64,000 nucleotides of DNA from Leifsonia sp. AK011 (GTDB lineage Bacteria; Actinomycetota; Actinomycetes; Actinomycetales; Microbacteriaceae): positions 2,480,001-2,544,000 of the forward strand of contig NZ_JACCCH010000001.1 of assembly GCF_013410945.1 (NCBI RefSeq), given 5' to 3'. The position numbers and the translations under genes were made by a program. The notes under the pieces are model-generated. The model was not told the DNA's origin. It ran no database searches and was given only the letters and a program-made list of their open reading frames with translations. Positions 33,863-42,444 of this stretch are shown here, in pieces (the first letter of the stretch is position 1; each line of letters starts with the position of its first letter).

Positions 33863-35188
33863 CTAGAGCCGCGCCTCCACCTCCGTGAGGGCCTCATCGT
33901 AGATCGCCAGGGCACGGGCCACCTCGTCGGGCGTGACGATGCATGGTGGCACGACGTGGATGCGGTTGTCGGCCATGAACGGGAGCAGACCGCGTGTGAC
34001 CAGCGCGGTCTTGAGCTCGGCCATGAGGCCAGCGGAGACGGGCTGGCGCGAGTCCGGGTCATCCACGAGATCGAGCGCCCAGAAGACGCCGAGACCGCGC
34101 ACCTCGCCGATGAGCGGATGCTTCGCCGCAAGCTCGGCAAGGCCCGGGCCCAGGTGGTCGCGCCCGATCATGGCAGCGTTCTCGACGATGCCCTCGGACT
34201 TCATGGCGTCGAGCGCGCCAACGATGGATGCCGCGGCCAGCGGGTGACCCGAGTAGGTGAGCCCCCCGGGGAACACCTGGTCCTCGAAGGCGTTCGCGAT
34301 GGATTCGGAGATCACGACGCCGCCGATCGGCACGTAGCCCGAGTTGACACCCTTCGCGAACGTGATGAGGTCGGGCGTGACGCCGAAGCCCTGCCACGCG
34401 AACCACTCCCCCGTGCGCCCGAAGCCGCACATGACCTCGTCGAAGATGAGGACGATGCCGTACTCGTCGCACAACGCCCGCACGCCCTCGAGGTAGCCGG
34501 GCGGCGGCACGAGCACGCCGGCGGTGCCGGGAACGGTCTCGAGCAGGATCGCGGCGATCGACGACGCACCCTCAGACTGGATCACGCGCTCGAGGTGGCG
34601 AAGGGCGCGCTCGGTTTCCTGCTCCGGCGAGTCCGACCAGAAATCGCTGCGGTACTCGAAGGGTCCGAAGAAGTGGGCGTGGCCCCGGGAGAACTCGTTG
34701 GGAACACGGCGCCAGTCGCCCGTGGCGACGATCGCCGCACCCGTGTTGCCGTGGTACGAGCGATAGGTGGAGAGCACCTTGTCTCGGCCCGTGGTGAGTC
34801 GCGCCATGCGGATCGCGTTCTCGTTGGCATCCGCACCGCCGTTGGTGAAGAAGACCTTGCCGAACTGGGGGCCTGCGAGGCCGAGGATGCGCTTGGCTGC
34901 CTCGCCGCGCGCGAGGTTGGCCGTGGCGGGCGCGATGGTCGTCAGCACATCAGCCTGGCGCTTGATCGCGTCGATGACGGCGGGGTGCTGGTGGCCGATA
35001 TTGGTGTTGACGAGTTGGCTCGAGAAGTCGAGGTAGCGGGTTCCGTCGTACTCCCACACCTCGCATCCGAGCCCGCCGGCGATGACGAGCGGCTTGAGCG
35101 CCCCCTGGGCCGACCAGGAGTGGAAAACGTGGGCGCGGTCGAGGTCGTAGGCGAGCTCGCCGTCAGCAGGATTGAGCTGGTCGTTCAT
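33863..35188 (-). CDS. class III aminotransferase (omega/beta-alanine type)
   Basis: This 441-residue PLP enzyme has FFTNGGADANENAIRMAR, YRSYHGNTGAAIVATG, LIFDEVMCGFGRTG and the Schiff-base lysine in ITFAKGVNSGYVPIG. It transfers an omega-amino group, most likely from beta-alanine or a 3-aminoisobutyrate-like product, to pyruvate or 2-oxoglutarate. It is the last gene of the operon with dihydropyrimidinase and amidohydrolase, which supports beta-alanine use. It starts at ATG 35188. Confidence 0.9.
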   Translation of the reverse strand: MNDQLNPADGELAYDLDRAHVFHSWSAQGALKPLVIAGGLGCEVWEYDGTRYLDFSSQLVNTNIGHQHPAVIDAIKRQADVLTTIAPATANLARGEAAKRILGLAGPQFGKVFFTNGGADANENAIRMARLTTGRDKVLSTYRSYHGNTGAAIVATGDWRRVPNEFSRGHAHFFGPFEYRSDFWSDSPEQETERALRHLERVIQSEGASSIAAILLETVPGTAGVLVPPPGYLEGVRALCDEYGIVLIFDEVMCGFGRTGEWFAWQGFGVTPDLITFAKGVNSGYVPIGGVVISESIANAFEDQVFPGGLTYSGHPLAAASIVGALDAMKSEGIVENAAMIGRDHLGPGLAELAAKHPLIGEVRGLGVFWALDLVDDPDSRQPVSAGLMAELKTALVTRGLLPFMADNRIHVVPPCIVTPDEVARALAIYDEALTEVEARL

Positions 35189-35220
35189 GGTGTTGCTTTC
35201 TGTTCGTGATGCCCGGGGGC

Positions 35221-35258
35221 CCGTGGGCGGGAGCGGCCGAAACCACCCCCGCCCACGG
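35221..35258 (-). terminator. hairpin after the substrate-binding-protein gene
   Basis: An 11-bp perfect stem (CCGTGGGCGGG / CCCGCCCACGG) with a 16-nt loop follows the binding-protein stop on the minus strand, upstream of the aminotransferase. There is no T tract. It parallels the hairpin after the sugar binding-protein gene. Confidence 0.6.
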
Positions 35259-35270
35259 TACTGCTGGTGG

Positions 35271-36434
35271 TTACTGCCCGCCTTCGGTGAGGACAACATC
35301 GATCGGCGTGTACTCGCCGTCGACCACGATCCCCTCCTCCTTGAGCGCTGCGAGAGCCTCCTCGATGTACTCGTTCGAGAACGCGGATTCCGCGGGCTCC
35401 TCAGTGATCAGCTCGAGACCGTCCTGGTTGACCGCGGCGAGCGCACCGGCCACCGTCTTGTCCCAGGCGGCCTGGTCGATGACACCGAACTCGCTGCCGT
35501 CCCAGATGAGCTTGTTGACCTCGTTCATCTGCCACAGCTGGTGTGTCGGACCGACCGGGAATGCCGCCTCGGCGTTGATCGCTGCGTCGTACGTGATGGT
35601 GGCTGCCTCCTCCGGGTTGTCACGAGCGAACACCCAGCCCTTGATGACGGCCTTGAGGAAGCGAACGGCCGCATCGGCGTAGGCCGGGTCGTCGGCGAGG
35701 CGAGCGGTGTCAGCCCAGATCGCGTCCTGGAGCATGGCTCCCGCGGTGTCCTCGTAGGAGATCACGTTGAAGTCCTCCGGCGTGTAGAGCTCACCGGTGT
35801 CCGGGTTCACGACCTCGAGGATCTGCGCCCACTCGTTGTAGGTCATGGCCTGTGCGGCATCCACGTCCTTGTCGAGCAGGGCGTTCATGCTGAAGTCCTG
35901 CGTCGTGATGGACACGGTGGATGCATCGAGCCCCTCGTCCGCCATGGCGGCGAAGATCTCCCACTCGTTGCCGAAGCCCCAGGAGCCGATGCGCTTGCCC
36001 TCGAAGTCGGCGACCGAGTCGATGCCGCTGTCAGCCCACGAGACCTGGAGTGTTCCCGACTTCTTGTAGACCTGCGCGATGTTGGTGAGTTCGACGCCCT
36101 GTGCCTCGAGGGTGCCGAGCACCTTGGGAACCCAGGCGATGGCGAAGTCCACGTCGCCAGCCACGAGTGCGTCCTGCGGAACGATGTCACCACCGGAGGG
36201 GACGATCTCGACGGAGTCGAAACCCTCCTCCTCGAAGTACCCCTGGTCGGCAGCGACGTAGTAACCCGCGAACTGCGCCTGCGGAAGCCACTGAAGCTGG
36301 AGCTTGATGTCGGTGATCGGCTCGAAGTCCCCCGATGCCGTGTCCTCCGCCGCGGGGGCGCACGCGCTGAGCGCGAGAGCCGCGACCGCGGCAACAGACA
36401 GGGCCGCGAGACCGCGTCGAGTGCTGAGTCTCAT
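35271..36434 (-). CDS. ABC transporter substrate-binding lipoprotein (NMT1/THI5-like)
   Basis: A 387-residue lipoprotein with signal peptide and lipobox LSACAP (Cys near residue 26). The mature protein begins with a THI5-type segment (DIKLQLQWLPQAQFAGYYVA, then YFEEEGFDSVEIVPSGGD), as in pyrimidine, taurine and nitrate-type binding proteins. It probably captures a pyrimidine or hydantoin-like compound for the linked permeases. A good ribosome site (AAGGAAA) precedes the ATG. Confidence 0.92.
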   Translation of the reverse strand: MRLSTRRGLAALSVAAVAALALSACAPAAEDTASGDFEPITDIKLQLQWLPQAQFAGYYVAADQGYFEEEGFDSVEIVPSGGDIVPQDALVAGDVDFAIAWVPKVLGTLEAQGVELTNIAQVYKKSGTLQVSWADSGIDSVADFEGKRIGSWGFGNEWEIFAAMADEGLDASTVSITTQDFSMNALLDKDVDAAQAMTYNEWAQILEVVNPDTGELYTPEDFNVISYEDTAGAMLQDAIWADTARLADDPAYADAAVRFLKAVIKGWVFARDNPEEAATITYDAAINAEAAFPVGPTHQLWQMNEVNKLIWDGSEFGVIDQAAWDKTVAGALAAVNQDGLELITEEPAESAFSNEYIEEALAALKEEGIVVDGEYTPIDVVLTEGGQ

Positions 36435-36480
36435 GCTGTTTCCTTTCGTGGTGCGTAGGTGGTGCTGTGTGGGATGCCGG

Positions 36481-37248
36481 TCAGACCGGCGGTCGCCTCG
36501 TCACGAGCCGCTCGAGCAGCGACGTGACGAGGAAGAAGACGAGGCCGATGAGGATGCCCCCGAAGACGAACGACCAGGCGAGGGTGGCCCGCCCGGACTT
36601 GGCGTAGGTCGCGATCGCGGTGCCGACGCCGTCGGCTGGTCCGCCGAAGTACTCGGCGACGAGAGCTGCGATGACCGCGAGCGAACTGGCGATGCGAAGG
36701 CCCGTCATGAGGTACGGCAGCGCCGTGGGCAGGGTGAGGAACCGGAACGACTGGCCGGGGGTCGCTGCGGATACCCGCAACAGGTCGCGATGCACCGGCT
36801 TGGTTTGGCGCAGGCCCCTCAGGACGTTGATGAACACGGGCACGAAGGCGGCGATCGCCGCAACAGCCTGCCGTCCGAACTGGCTCGACGCTCCGAACAT
36901 CGTGTTGAGGATGGGTGTGAGGGCCACGATCGGGATCACGGCGACTGCCGCGACGATGGGCGCCAGCATCCCATCGAAACTCCTGAAGGATGCCGCAATA
37001 CCCGCGAGCACGATCGCGATGATGGCCCCGGCCACGAGCCCGACGAACGCGTTCGTGGCGGTGACGATCATGGCGTTCCAGATGATGTCCCAGCGCTTGA
37101 TGAACTCCTCGACGATCGCGAAGGGGCTGGGGAGCATGCGGGGCGCAGCACCCAGCACGTCGACGTACACGACCCAGAGCGTGAGCCCGAGCAGCCCGAC
37201 CACGATGGGGGCGACAACGCGCACCCAGCCGGGGTAGGTCACCGTCAT
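36481..37248 (-). CDS. ABC transporter permease (SsuC/ThiX-like)
   Basis: A 255-residue permease with about six hydrophobic helices and the EAA-like cytoplasmic loop (QTKPVHRDLLRVSAATPGQSF, near residue 155). Its start overlaps the ATPase stop by 4 nt. It forms the membrane channel with the second permease (38063-38968). Confidence 0.92.
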   Translation of the reverse strand: MTVTYPGWVRVVAPIVVGLLGLTLWVVYVDVLGAAPRMLPSPFAIVEEFIKRWDIIWNAMIVTATNAFVGLVAGAIIAIVLAGIAASFRSFDGMLAPIVAAVAVIPIVALTPILNTMFGASSQFGRQAVAAIAAFVPVFINVLRGLRQTKPVHRDLLRVSAATPGQSFRFLTLPTALPYLMTGLRIASSLAVIAALVAEYFGGPADGVGTAIATYAKSGRATLAWSFVFGGILIGLVFFLVTSLLERLVTRRPPV

Positions 37249-38066
37249 CGCTCGTTGGCCCTCTCCACGCGGGTGCCGTGGAGCGCCTCTCGCACGGCGG
37301 TCACGTAGTCGAAGTACTCCGGCGACTCCCGCAGCGCCTCGTCTCGGGTCACACCGAGGTCGGACTCGATCACCTCGGTGATGCGTCCCGGCCGCGGGCT
37401 CATGACCACAACACGATCGGAGAGGAACACGGCCTCGGGAATCGAGTGGGTCACAAACACGACCGCAGCGCCCGTCTCGGCGCAGATCCTCGTGAGCTCC
37501 GACTGCAGGTACTCCCGCGTCATCTCGTCGAGCGCGCCGAACGGCTCGTCCATGAGGAGCAGTCTGGGCTTGGATGCCAGGGCTCGCGCGATGGCGACGC
37601 GCTGCTGCATCCCTCCCGAGAGCTGGTCTGGGTAGGAGTCGATGAACTCGGTGAGCCCCACGAGCTCCGCGAGTTCCCTAACCCGGTCGCTCCGTTCGGC
37701 CTTGGCGACCTTGTGCAGTTCGAGCGGGAGCGCGATGTTGCCGCCGACCGTGCGCCACGGCAACAGGCCCGCCTGCTGGAACGCGACACCATAGTCCTGG
37801 TCGAGCCTGGCCTGCTGTGCGGACTTGCCGAAGACGGTGAGCTCGCCCGACGATGCCTGGTCCAGGTCGGCGATGAGACGCAGGAGCGTCGACTTGCCGC
37901 ACCCGGACGGCCCGATGAGGGAGACGAACTCGCCGGCGCGGACGTCGAGCTGCACGTCGACGAGGGCCGTGACATCCCCCGTCCGCTCGTGGAACACCTT
38001 GCCGATGTCCGTCGCACGAACTGCGAGGTCCCCCGCGTGTGCGCCTGCCGTGGTGCTGTACTTCAC
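37245..38066 (-). CDS. ABC transporter ATP-binding protein (SsuB/TauB-like)
   Basis: This 273-residue ATPase has Walker A GPSGCGKSTLLR, Q-loop region VAFQQAGLLPW, signature LSGGMQQRVAIARAL, Walker B LLLMDEPFGALDE and H-loop VTHSIPEAV. It energises the two flanking permeases, to both of which it is joined by 4-nt overlaps. Confidence 0.96.
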   Translation of the reverse strand: MKYSTTAGAHAGDLAVRATDIGKVFHERTGDVTALVDVQLDVRAGEFVSLIGPSGCGKSTLLRLIADLDQASSGELTVFGKSAQQARLDQDYGVAFQQAGLLPWRTVGGNIALPLELHKVAKAERSDRVRELAELVGLTEFIDSYPDQLSGGMQQRVAIARALASKPRLLLMDEPFGALDEMTREYLQSELTRICAETGAAVVFVTHSIPEAVFLSDRVVVMSPRPGRITEVIESDLGVTRDEALRESPEYFDYVTAVREALHGTRVERANER

Positions 38067-38968
38067 GCTGTGGCCTCTCCCCTGCGGTAGTTCTTGAGTC
38101 CGAGCCCAACAAGGGCGACGGAGCCCACGGCGACGAGTCCGAGGGCGATGGAGCCGAACACGGGTCCCCAGGGTGCTGCCGGGTCACTCGAGCCCTGGCC
38201 CGCGAGCTGGATGAGCATCCGCCCGATTCCCCCGCGCATGCCGATGGAGACCTCGGCGACGACCGCACCGACCACGGCACTGGCTGCGGCGAGCCGCAGC
38301 GCGGGCAGCAGGTGAGGCACCGCGGCCGGGAACCTGAGGCTCAGGAGCGTCTGCCGGTAGCTCGCGGCGTAGCTGCGCATGAGGTCGAGATGGATGCGGT
38401 CGGGCGTCTCGAGCCCGCGGAGCACGCCGACGGCCACCGGGAAGAACGAGAGGTATGACGCGATGATGGCCACGGAGAGCCACTGGGGCCAAGGCGTGCC
38501 ACCCCGGTCGATCTGCAGACCGATGCTGTTGACAACCGGCGCGAAGGCAATGAGGGGAACCGTCTGGCTCACCACGATCCACGGGAGAAGACCCCACTCG
38601 ACGAGGCGCCAGCGCTGCATGAGCACCCCGAGCAGGATGCCCACCACAACGCCGATCAGCCAGCCGACTGCTGCGATGCCGAGGGTGGTCAGCGCTGCGG
38701 TCGCGACCGACACGAAGAGTGGAGGCGTGCTGCCGCCGCTCGTCGACTCGCCCAGCCTGATGAACATCTCCCAGACGTGCGGCATCGCGCGGTCATTCGT
38801 GCGGGGCAGGATCATGACGCCCGACCCCGTCTCGCCGTCGACGGCACCGAGCACGACCCCCTCGGAGGGCCCGAGGAACTTGTAGAGCTCCCAGATCGCG
38901 ACGAGCGCAAGCACCCCGGCGACACCCAGGAGGGCTGCGCGCAGGATGCCTCGGGCCCTCAAGCTCAT
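38063..38968 (-). CDS. ABC transporter permease
   Basis: This 301-residue permease has an N-terminal membrane anchor, a long extracytoplasmic loop and about six helices, with the EAA-type loop IHLDLMRSYAASYRQTLLSL near residue 185. It differs from the first permease, so the importer is a heterodimer. It is coupled by 4-nt overlaps to both the ATPase and the LLM oxidoreductase gene. Confidence 0.9.
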   Translation of the reverse strand: MSLRARGILRAALLGVAGVLALVAIWELYKFLGPSEGVVLGAVDGETGSGVMILPRTNDRAMPHVWEMFIRLGESTSGGSTPPLFVSVATAALTTLGIAAVGWLIGVVVGILLGVLMQRWRLVEWGLLPWIVVSQTVPLIAFAPVVNSIGLQIDRGGTPWPQWLSVAIIASYLSFFPVAVGVLRGLETPDRIHLDLMRSYAASYRQTLLSLRFPAAVPHLLPALRLAAASAVVGAVVAEVSIGMRGGIGRMLIQLAGQGSSDPAAPWGPVFGSIALGLVAVGSVALVGLGLKNYRRGEATA

Positions 38969-39990
38969 GCGCCAGATTTCTTGGCGATGACGTGCTCGCG
39001 GAGCGCCGGCATGATCGTCTCGCCGTAGACGCGGAGGGTCTCCTCCTTGTTGTCGTGCTGCAGGTAGCCCGAGAACTGGTCCACGCCGAGCTCCTTGAGG
39101 GCCTTGAGCTTCTCTATGTGGTCGGCGGCGGTGCCGAGCACGCAGAAACGATCGACGATCTCGTCCGGCACAAAGTCGGTGTGCGAGTTGCCCGCCTGGC
39201 CGTGCTCGTTGTAGTCGTAGCCCTCGCGCGCCTTGATGTAGTCGGTGAGTGCCTTGGGCACCGTGCCATCCGTGCCGTACTTGGCGACGATGTCGGCCAC
39301 GTGGTTTCCCACCATTCCGCCGAACCAGCGCGTCTGGTTGCGCATGTGCTCCCAGTCATCACCGACGTACATCGGCGCGGCGACACAGAACTTGATGGCC
39401 ATGGGGTCGCGGCCGGCCTTCTCCGCGGCATCCCGAACCGTCTTGATCATCCACTCGGCGATGTCGAGGTCGGCGAGCTGCAGGATGAAGCCATCCCCGA
39501 CCTCGCCCGTGAGCTTGAGGGCGAGCGGGCCGTAGGCGGCGACCCAGACGTCGACCTTGGATCCCTTGGACCACGGGAACTGCAGCTGCGCGCCGTTGTA
39601 CTCGACGGAGCGCGAGTTGGCGAGCTCACGGATCACGTGGATCGATTCGCGCAGCTCGGCGAGCGTCGTCGGCTTGCCGTTCGTCACGCGCACGGCCGAG
39701 TCGCCACGACCGATGCCGATGATCGTGCGGTTGCCATACATCTCGTTGAGGGTTGCGAACACGGATGCCGTGACCGTCCAGTCACGGGTCGCGGGGTTCG
39801 TCACCATGGGGCCGACGATCACCCTGTGGGTCTCGGCGAGGATCGCGGAGTAGATGACGTAGGGCTCCTCCCACAGGAGGTGGGAGTCGAACGTCCACAC
39901 GTACTCGAAGCCGTACTGCTCAGCGAGCTTGGCGAGGTACACCGTGCGCGATGCTGGCGGGTGGGTCTGGAGGACTGCTCCGAATTCCAT
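38965..39990 (-). CDS. LLM-class flavin/F420 oxidoreductase of the pyrimidine operon
   Basis: A roughly 341-residue luciferase-like TIM-barrel protein starting MEFGAVLQTHPPASRTVYLA, with WTFDSHLLWEEPYVIYS, IIGIGRGDSAVRV and VWVAAYGPLALKL. It matches the CPS_4043-type family (TIGR03842) that occurs beside dihydropyrimidinase genes. A role in oxidising or reducing the pyrimidine-derived substrate is inferred, since no dihydropyrimidine dehydrogenase gene is in this cluster. ATG 39990 was preferred to GTG 39999. The stop overlaps the permease start by 4 nt. Confidence 0.9.
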   Translation of the reverse strand: MEFGAVLQTHPPASRTVYLAKLAEQYGFEYVWTFDSHLLWEEPYVIYSAILAETHRVIVGPMVTNPATRDWTVTASVFATLNEMYGNRTIIGIGRGDSAVRVTNGKPTTLAELRESIHVIRELANSRSVEYNGAQLQFPWSKGSKVDVWVAAYGPLALKLTGEVGDGFILQLADLDIAEWMIKTVRDAAEKAGRDPMAIKFCVAAPMYVGDDWEHMRNQTRWFGGMVGNHVADIVAKYGTDGTVPKALTDYIKAREGYDYNEHGQAGNSHTDFVPDEIVDRFCVLGTAADHIEKLKALKELGVDQFSGYLQHDNKEETLRVYGETIMPALREHVIAKKSGA

Positions 39991-40016
39991 GTGTGACACT
40001 TTCGTTTCGTTTGACT

Positions 40017-40057
40017 CGGTCCCTGAGGCTCTCGCCCTTCGAGAGCCTCAGGGACCG
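40017..40057. repeat. 18-bp inverted repeat between hydA and the LLM gene
   Basis: A perfect 18-bp stem (CGGTCCCTGAGGCTCTCG and its complement) with a 5-nt loop starts right after the dihydropyrimidinase stop. Its right half with the loop (40035-40059) recurs inside recG at 55727-55751 with one mismatch. It belongs to a dispersed palindrome type resembling the CCCTTCGA-x-x-GCTCAGGG elements of many high-GC genomes, and may also attenuate transcription. Confidence 0.8.
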
Positions 40058-40058
40058 A

Positions 40059-41495
40059 CTAAATCAGGTACTGCGAGAGGCCGCGCTTGACGAACTGGCC
40101 GTCGCCCTTGGTGCCCAGGTACTGGTTGTCGTCGATGACGACCTTGCCGCGCGACAGCACGGTGTCGACGTGACCGTCGATCTCGTAGCCCTCCCACGCC
40201 GAGTAGTCCATGTTCATGTGATGGGTCTTGCCGACCCCGATGCTCGTGTGGCCGTTCGGGTCGTAGACGACGATGTCGGCGTCCGCGCCCGGCTGGATGA
40301 CACCCTTCTTGCCGTAGAGCCCGAACATGCGGGCCGGCGTCGTCGACGTCACCTCCACCCAGCGCTCGAGCGTGAGCTGGCCGGTGACAACGCCCTGGTA
40401 GAGCAGGTCCATGCGGTGCTCGACCGAGCCGATGCCGTTGGGGATCTTACGGAAGTCGCCGAGCCCGAGATCCTTCTGACCCTTCATGCAGAACGGGCAG
40501 TGGTCGGTGGAGACCATCTGGATGTCGTTGGTGCGCAGCGACTGCCACATGTGGTGCTGGTGGCCCTCCTCCTTCGAGCGCAGCGGCGTCGAGCACACCC
40601 ACTTCGCACCCTCGAAGGCACCCCACTCGTCACTGGATGCACCGAGCTGGTCCTCGAGCGACAGGTAGAGGTACTGCGGGCAGGTCTCGCCGAAGACGTT
40701 CTGCCCGTTGTCGCGGGCCCAGGCCAGCTGCTCGACGGCCTGCTTCGCGGAGACGTGCACGACGTAGAGCGGAGCTCCCGTGAGGTTGCCGAGCATGATC
40801 GCGCGGTGCGTGGCCTCCTCCTCCATCTGCCACGCGCGGGCGACACCGTGGAAGTACGGGTCGGTCTTGCCCTTCTCGATGAGCTGGGCGGCGAGCACGT
40901 CGATGACGGGCCCGTTCTCGGCGTGCATCATCGTCATGAGCCCGGTCTCGGCGGAGACCTGCATGGCCTTGAGTATCTGCGCGTCGTCCGAGTAGAAGAC
41001 ACCCGGGTAGGCCATGAAGAGTTTGAAGCTCGACACGCCCTCGTCGGGGAGTGCGCGCATCGCCTGCAGCGAGTCGTCGTTGACGTCACCGATGATCTGG
41101 TGGAACGCGTAGTCGATGGCGCAGTTGCCAGCGGCCTTCGCGTGCCAGGCGGCAAGCCCATCCATCACACGCCCCCCGTAGGTCTGCACCGCGAAGTCGA
41201 TGATGGTCGTCGTGCCGCCCCACGCTGCTGCGCGGGTTCCGGTCTCGAACGTGTCGGACGCGAACGTGCCACCGAAGGGCAGCTCCATGTGCGTGTGGGC
41301 GTCGACGCCGCCGGGGATGACGTACTTTCCAGTCGCGTCGATGACCGTGTCGACGGATGCCGCGAGGTCGGTGCCGAGCAGCTGCGAGCCCGGCGCCAGA
41401 ACGCCGACGATGACCTCGCCGTCGATGAGGACGTCTGCGAGTGAGCGGCCGGTGGCGGTCACGACGGTGCCGCCCGTGATCAGTGTGGTAGCCAT
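40059..41495 (-). CDS. hydA: dihydropyrimidinase / D-hydantoinase
   Basis: This 478-residue amidohydrolase opens the ring of dihydrouracil, dihydrothymine or hydantoins. Metal-site residues are the His pair in DAHTHMELPFGG, the carboxylated Lys in FKLFMAYPGVF near residue 150, and the later MHAENGP, VHVSAKQAVEQ and STDHCPF. It lies between the amidohydrolase and LLM oxidoreductase genes on one transcript. Confidence 0.93.
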   Translation of the reverse strand: MATTLITGGTVVTATGRSLADVLIDGEVIVGVLAPGSQLLGTDLAASVDTVIDATGKYVIPGGVDAHTHMELPFGGTFASDTFETGTRAAAWGGTTTIIDFAVQTYGGRVMDGLAAWHAKAAGNCAIDYAFHQIIGDVNDDSLQAMRALPDEGVSSFKLFMAYPGVFYSDDAQILKAMQVSAETGLMTMMHAENGPVIDVLAAQLIEKGKTDPYFHGVARAWQMEEEATHRAIMLGNLTGAPLYVVHVSAKQAVEQLAWARDNGQNVFGETCPQYLYLSLEDQLGASSDEWGAFEGAKWVCSTPLRSKEEGHQHHMWQSLRTNDIQMVSTDHCPFCMKGQKDLGLGDFRKIPNGIGSVEHRMDLLYQGVVTGQLTLERWVEVTSTTPARMFGLYGKKGVIQPGADADIVVYDPNGHTSIGVGKTHHMNMDYSAWEGYEIDGHVDTVLSRGKVVIDDNQYLGTKGDGQFVKRGLSQYLI

Positions 41496-41507
41496 CGTGT
41501 GCCTCCG

Positions 41508-42356
41508 TTACGGCTTGGGGATCGACGTGTAGGACTCCGGGCGACGGTCGCGGTAGAACTGCCAGTCGTCGCGCATCTGCTGGACCATGTCCATGTCGAG
41601 ATCGCGGATCACGATCTCCTCGCTCTCGCCAGACCCCTTCTCGCCGACGAAGTTGCCACGCGGGTCGATGACCTGGCTCGTGCCGTAGAAGTCGACAGCG
41701 AGGTCACCGTATTCGTTGTCCTCGCGGCCGACGCGGTTGGGCTGGAGCACGAAGTACCCGTTGGCGACCGCGGCACACGGCCCCTCGACCTCCCACAGGC
41801 GATTGGAGAGACCGGGCTTGGTCGCGTTGGGGTTGAAGACCATGTGCGCGCCGTTCAACCCGAGCTCGCGCCATCCCTCGGGGAAGTGCCGGTCGTAGCA
41901 GATGTAGACGCCGATCTTGCCGACGGCGGTGTCGAAGACGGGGTAGCCGAGGTTTCCGGGGCGGAAGTAGAACTTCTCCCAGAAGCGGTCGAGGTGCGGG
42001 ATGTGGTGCTTGCGGTACTTGCCGAGGATGGTGCCGTCCGCATCGACCACGACCGCGGTGTTGTAGTACACACCCGTGATGTCCTCCTCGTAGATCGGGA
42101 GGATCATCACGAGGTTGAGTTCCTTCGCGAGGGCCGCGAAGCGCTGCACGATGGGGCCGTCCGCCGGCTCGGCGTAGCGGTAGTACTTCTTGTCCTCCGT
42201 GATGCCGAAGTATGGCCCGTAGAAGAGTTCCTGGAAGCAGATGACCTGTGCGCCGTCGGCCGCGGCATCCCGCGCGAACTGCTCGTGCTTGTCGAGCATC
42301 GACTCCTTGTCACCGGTCCAGGTGGTCTGCGTGATGGCTGCGCGTACGACTGTCAT
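41508..42356 (-). CDS. nitrilase-superfamily N-carbamoyl-beta-alanine amidohydrolase
   Basis: This 282-residue carbon-nitrogen hydrolase has the catalytic triad Glu43 (FQELFYGP), Lys116 (YRKHHIPHLD) and Cys153 (VYICYDRHFPEGWR). It should hydrolyse N-carbamoyl-beta-alanine (beta-ureidopropionate) to beta-alanine, CO2 and ammonia, following the dihydropyrimidinase step. It leads the operon, with a strong ribosome site AAGGAGAG and -10 CAGAAT, and is divergent from the MocR regulator. Confidence 0.93.
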   Translation of the reverse strand: MTVVRAAITQTTWTGDKESMLDKHEQFARDAAADGAQVICFQELFYGPYFGITEDKKYYRYAEPADGPIVQRFAALAKELNLVMILPIYEEDITGVYYNTAVVVDADGTILGKYRKHHIPHLDRFWEKFYFRPGNLGYPVFDTAVGKIGVYICYDRHFPEGWRELGLNGAHMVFNPNATKPGLSNRLWEVEGPCAAVANGYFVLQPNRVGREDNEYGDLAVDFYGTSQVIDPRGNFVGEKGSGESEEIVIRDLDMDMVQQMRDDWQFYRDRRPESYTSIPKP

Positions 42357-42391
42357 GGGTGCTCTCCTTGCAACTGGCCTTTGTTATTCTG
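42357..42391 (-). promoter_or_regulatory. pyrimidine-operon promoter -10 and ribosome site
   Basis: On the minus strand CAGAAT (42386-42391) is a likely -10, with a roughly 22-nt leader carrying AAGGAGAG 6 nt before the ATG at 42356. The operator palindrome lies just upstream, over the -35 region. Confidence 0.5.
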
Positions 42392-42412
42392 GAGCGTAAA
42401 CATTTCTCGAAC

Positions 42413-42438
42413 GTTACGCACTATGACGTCTGCGTAAC
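42413..42438. promoter_or_regulatory. putative MocR operator
   Basis: GTTACGCA-N10-TGCGTAAC is a perfect 8-bp inverted repeat in the 88-bp divergent region. A related half-site, GCGTAA, occurs at 42394-42399. The 18-bp centre-to-centre spacing is about two helical turns, which suits a dimeric GntR-type reader. Confidence 0.65.
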
Positions 42439-42444
42439 ACTACG

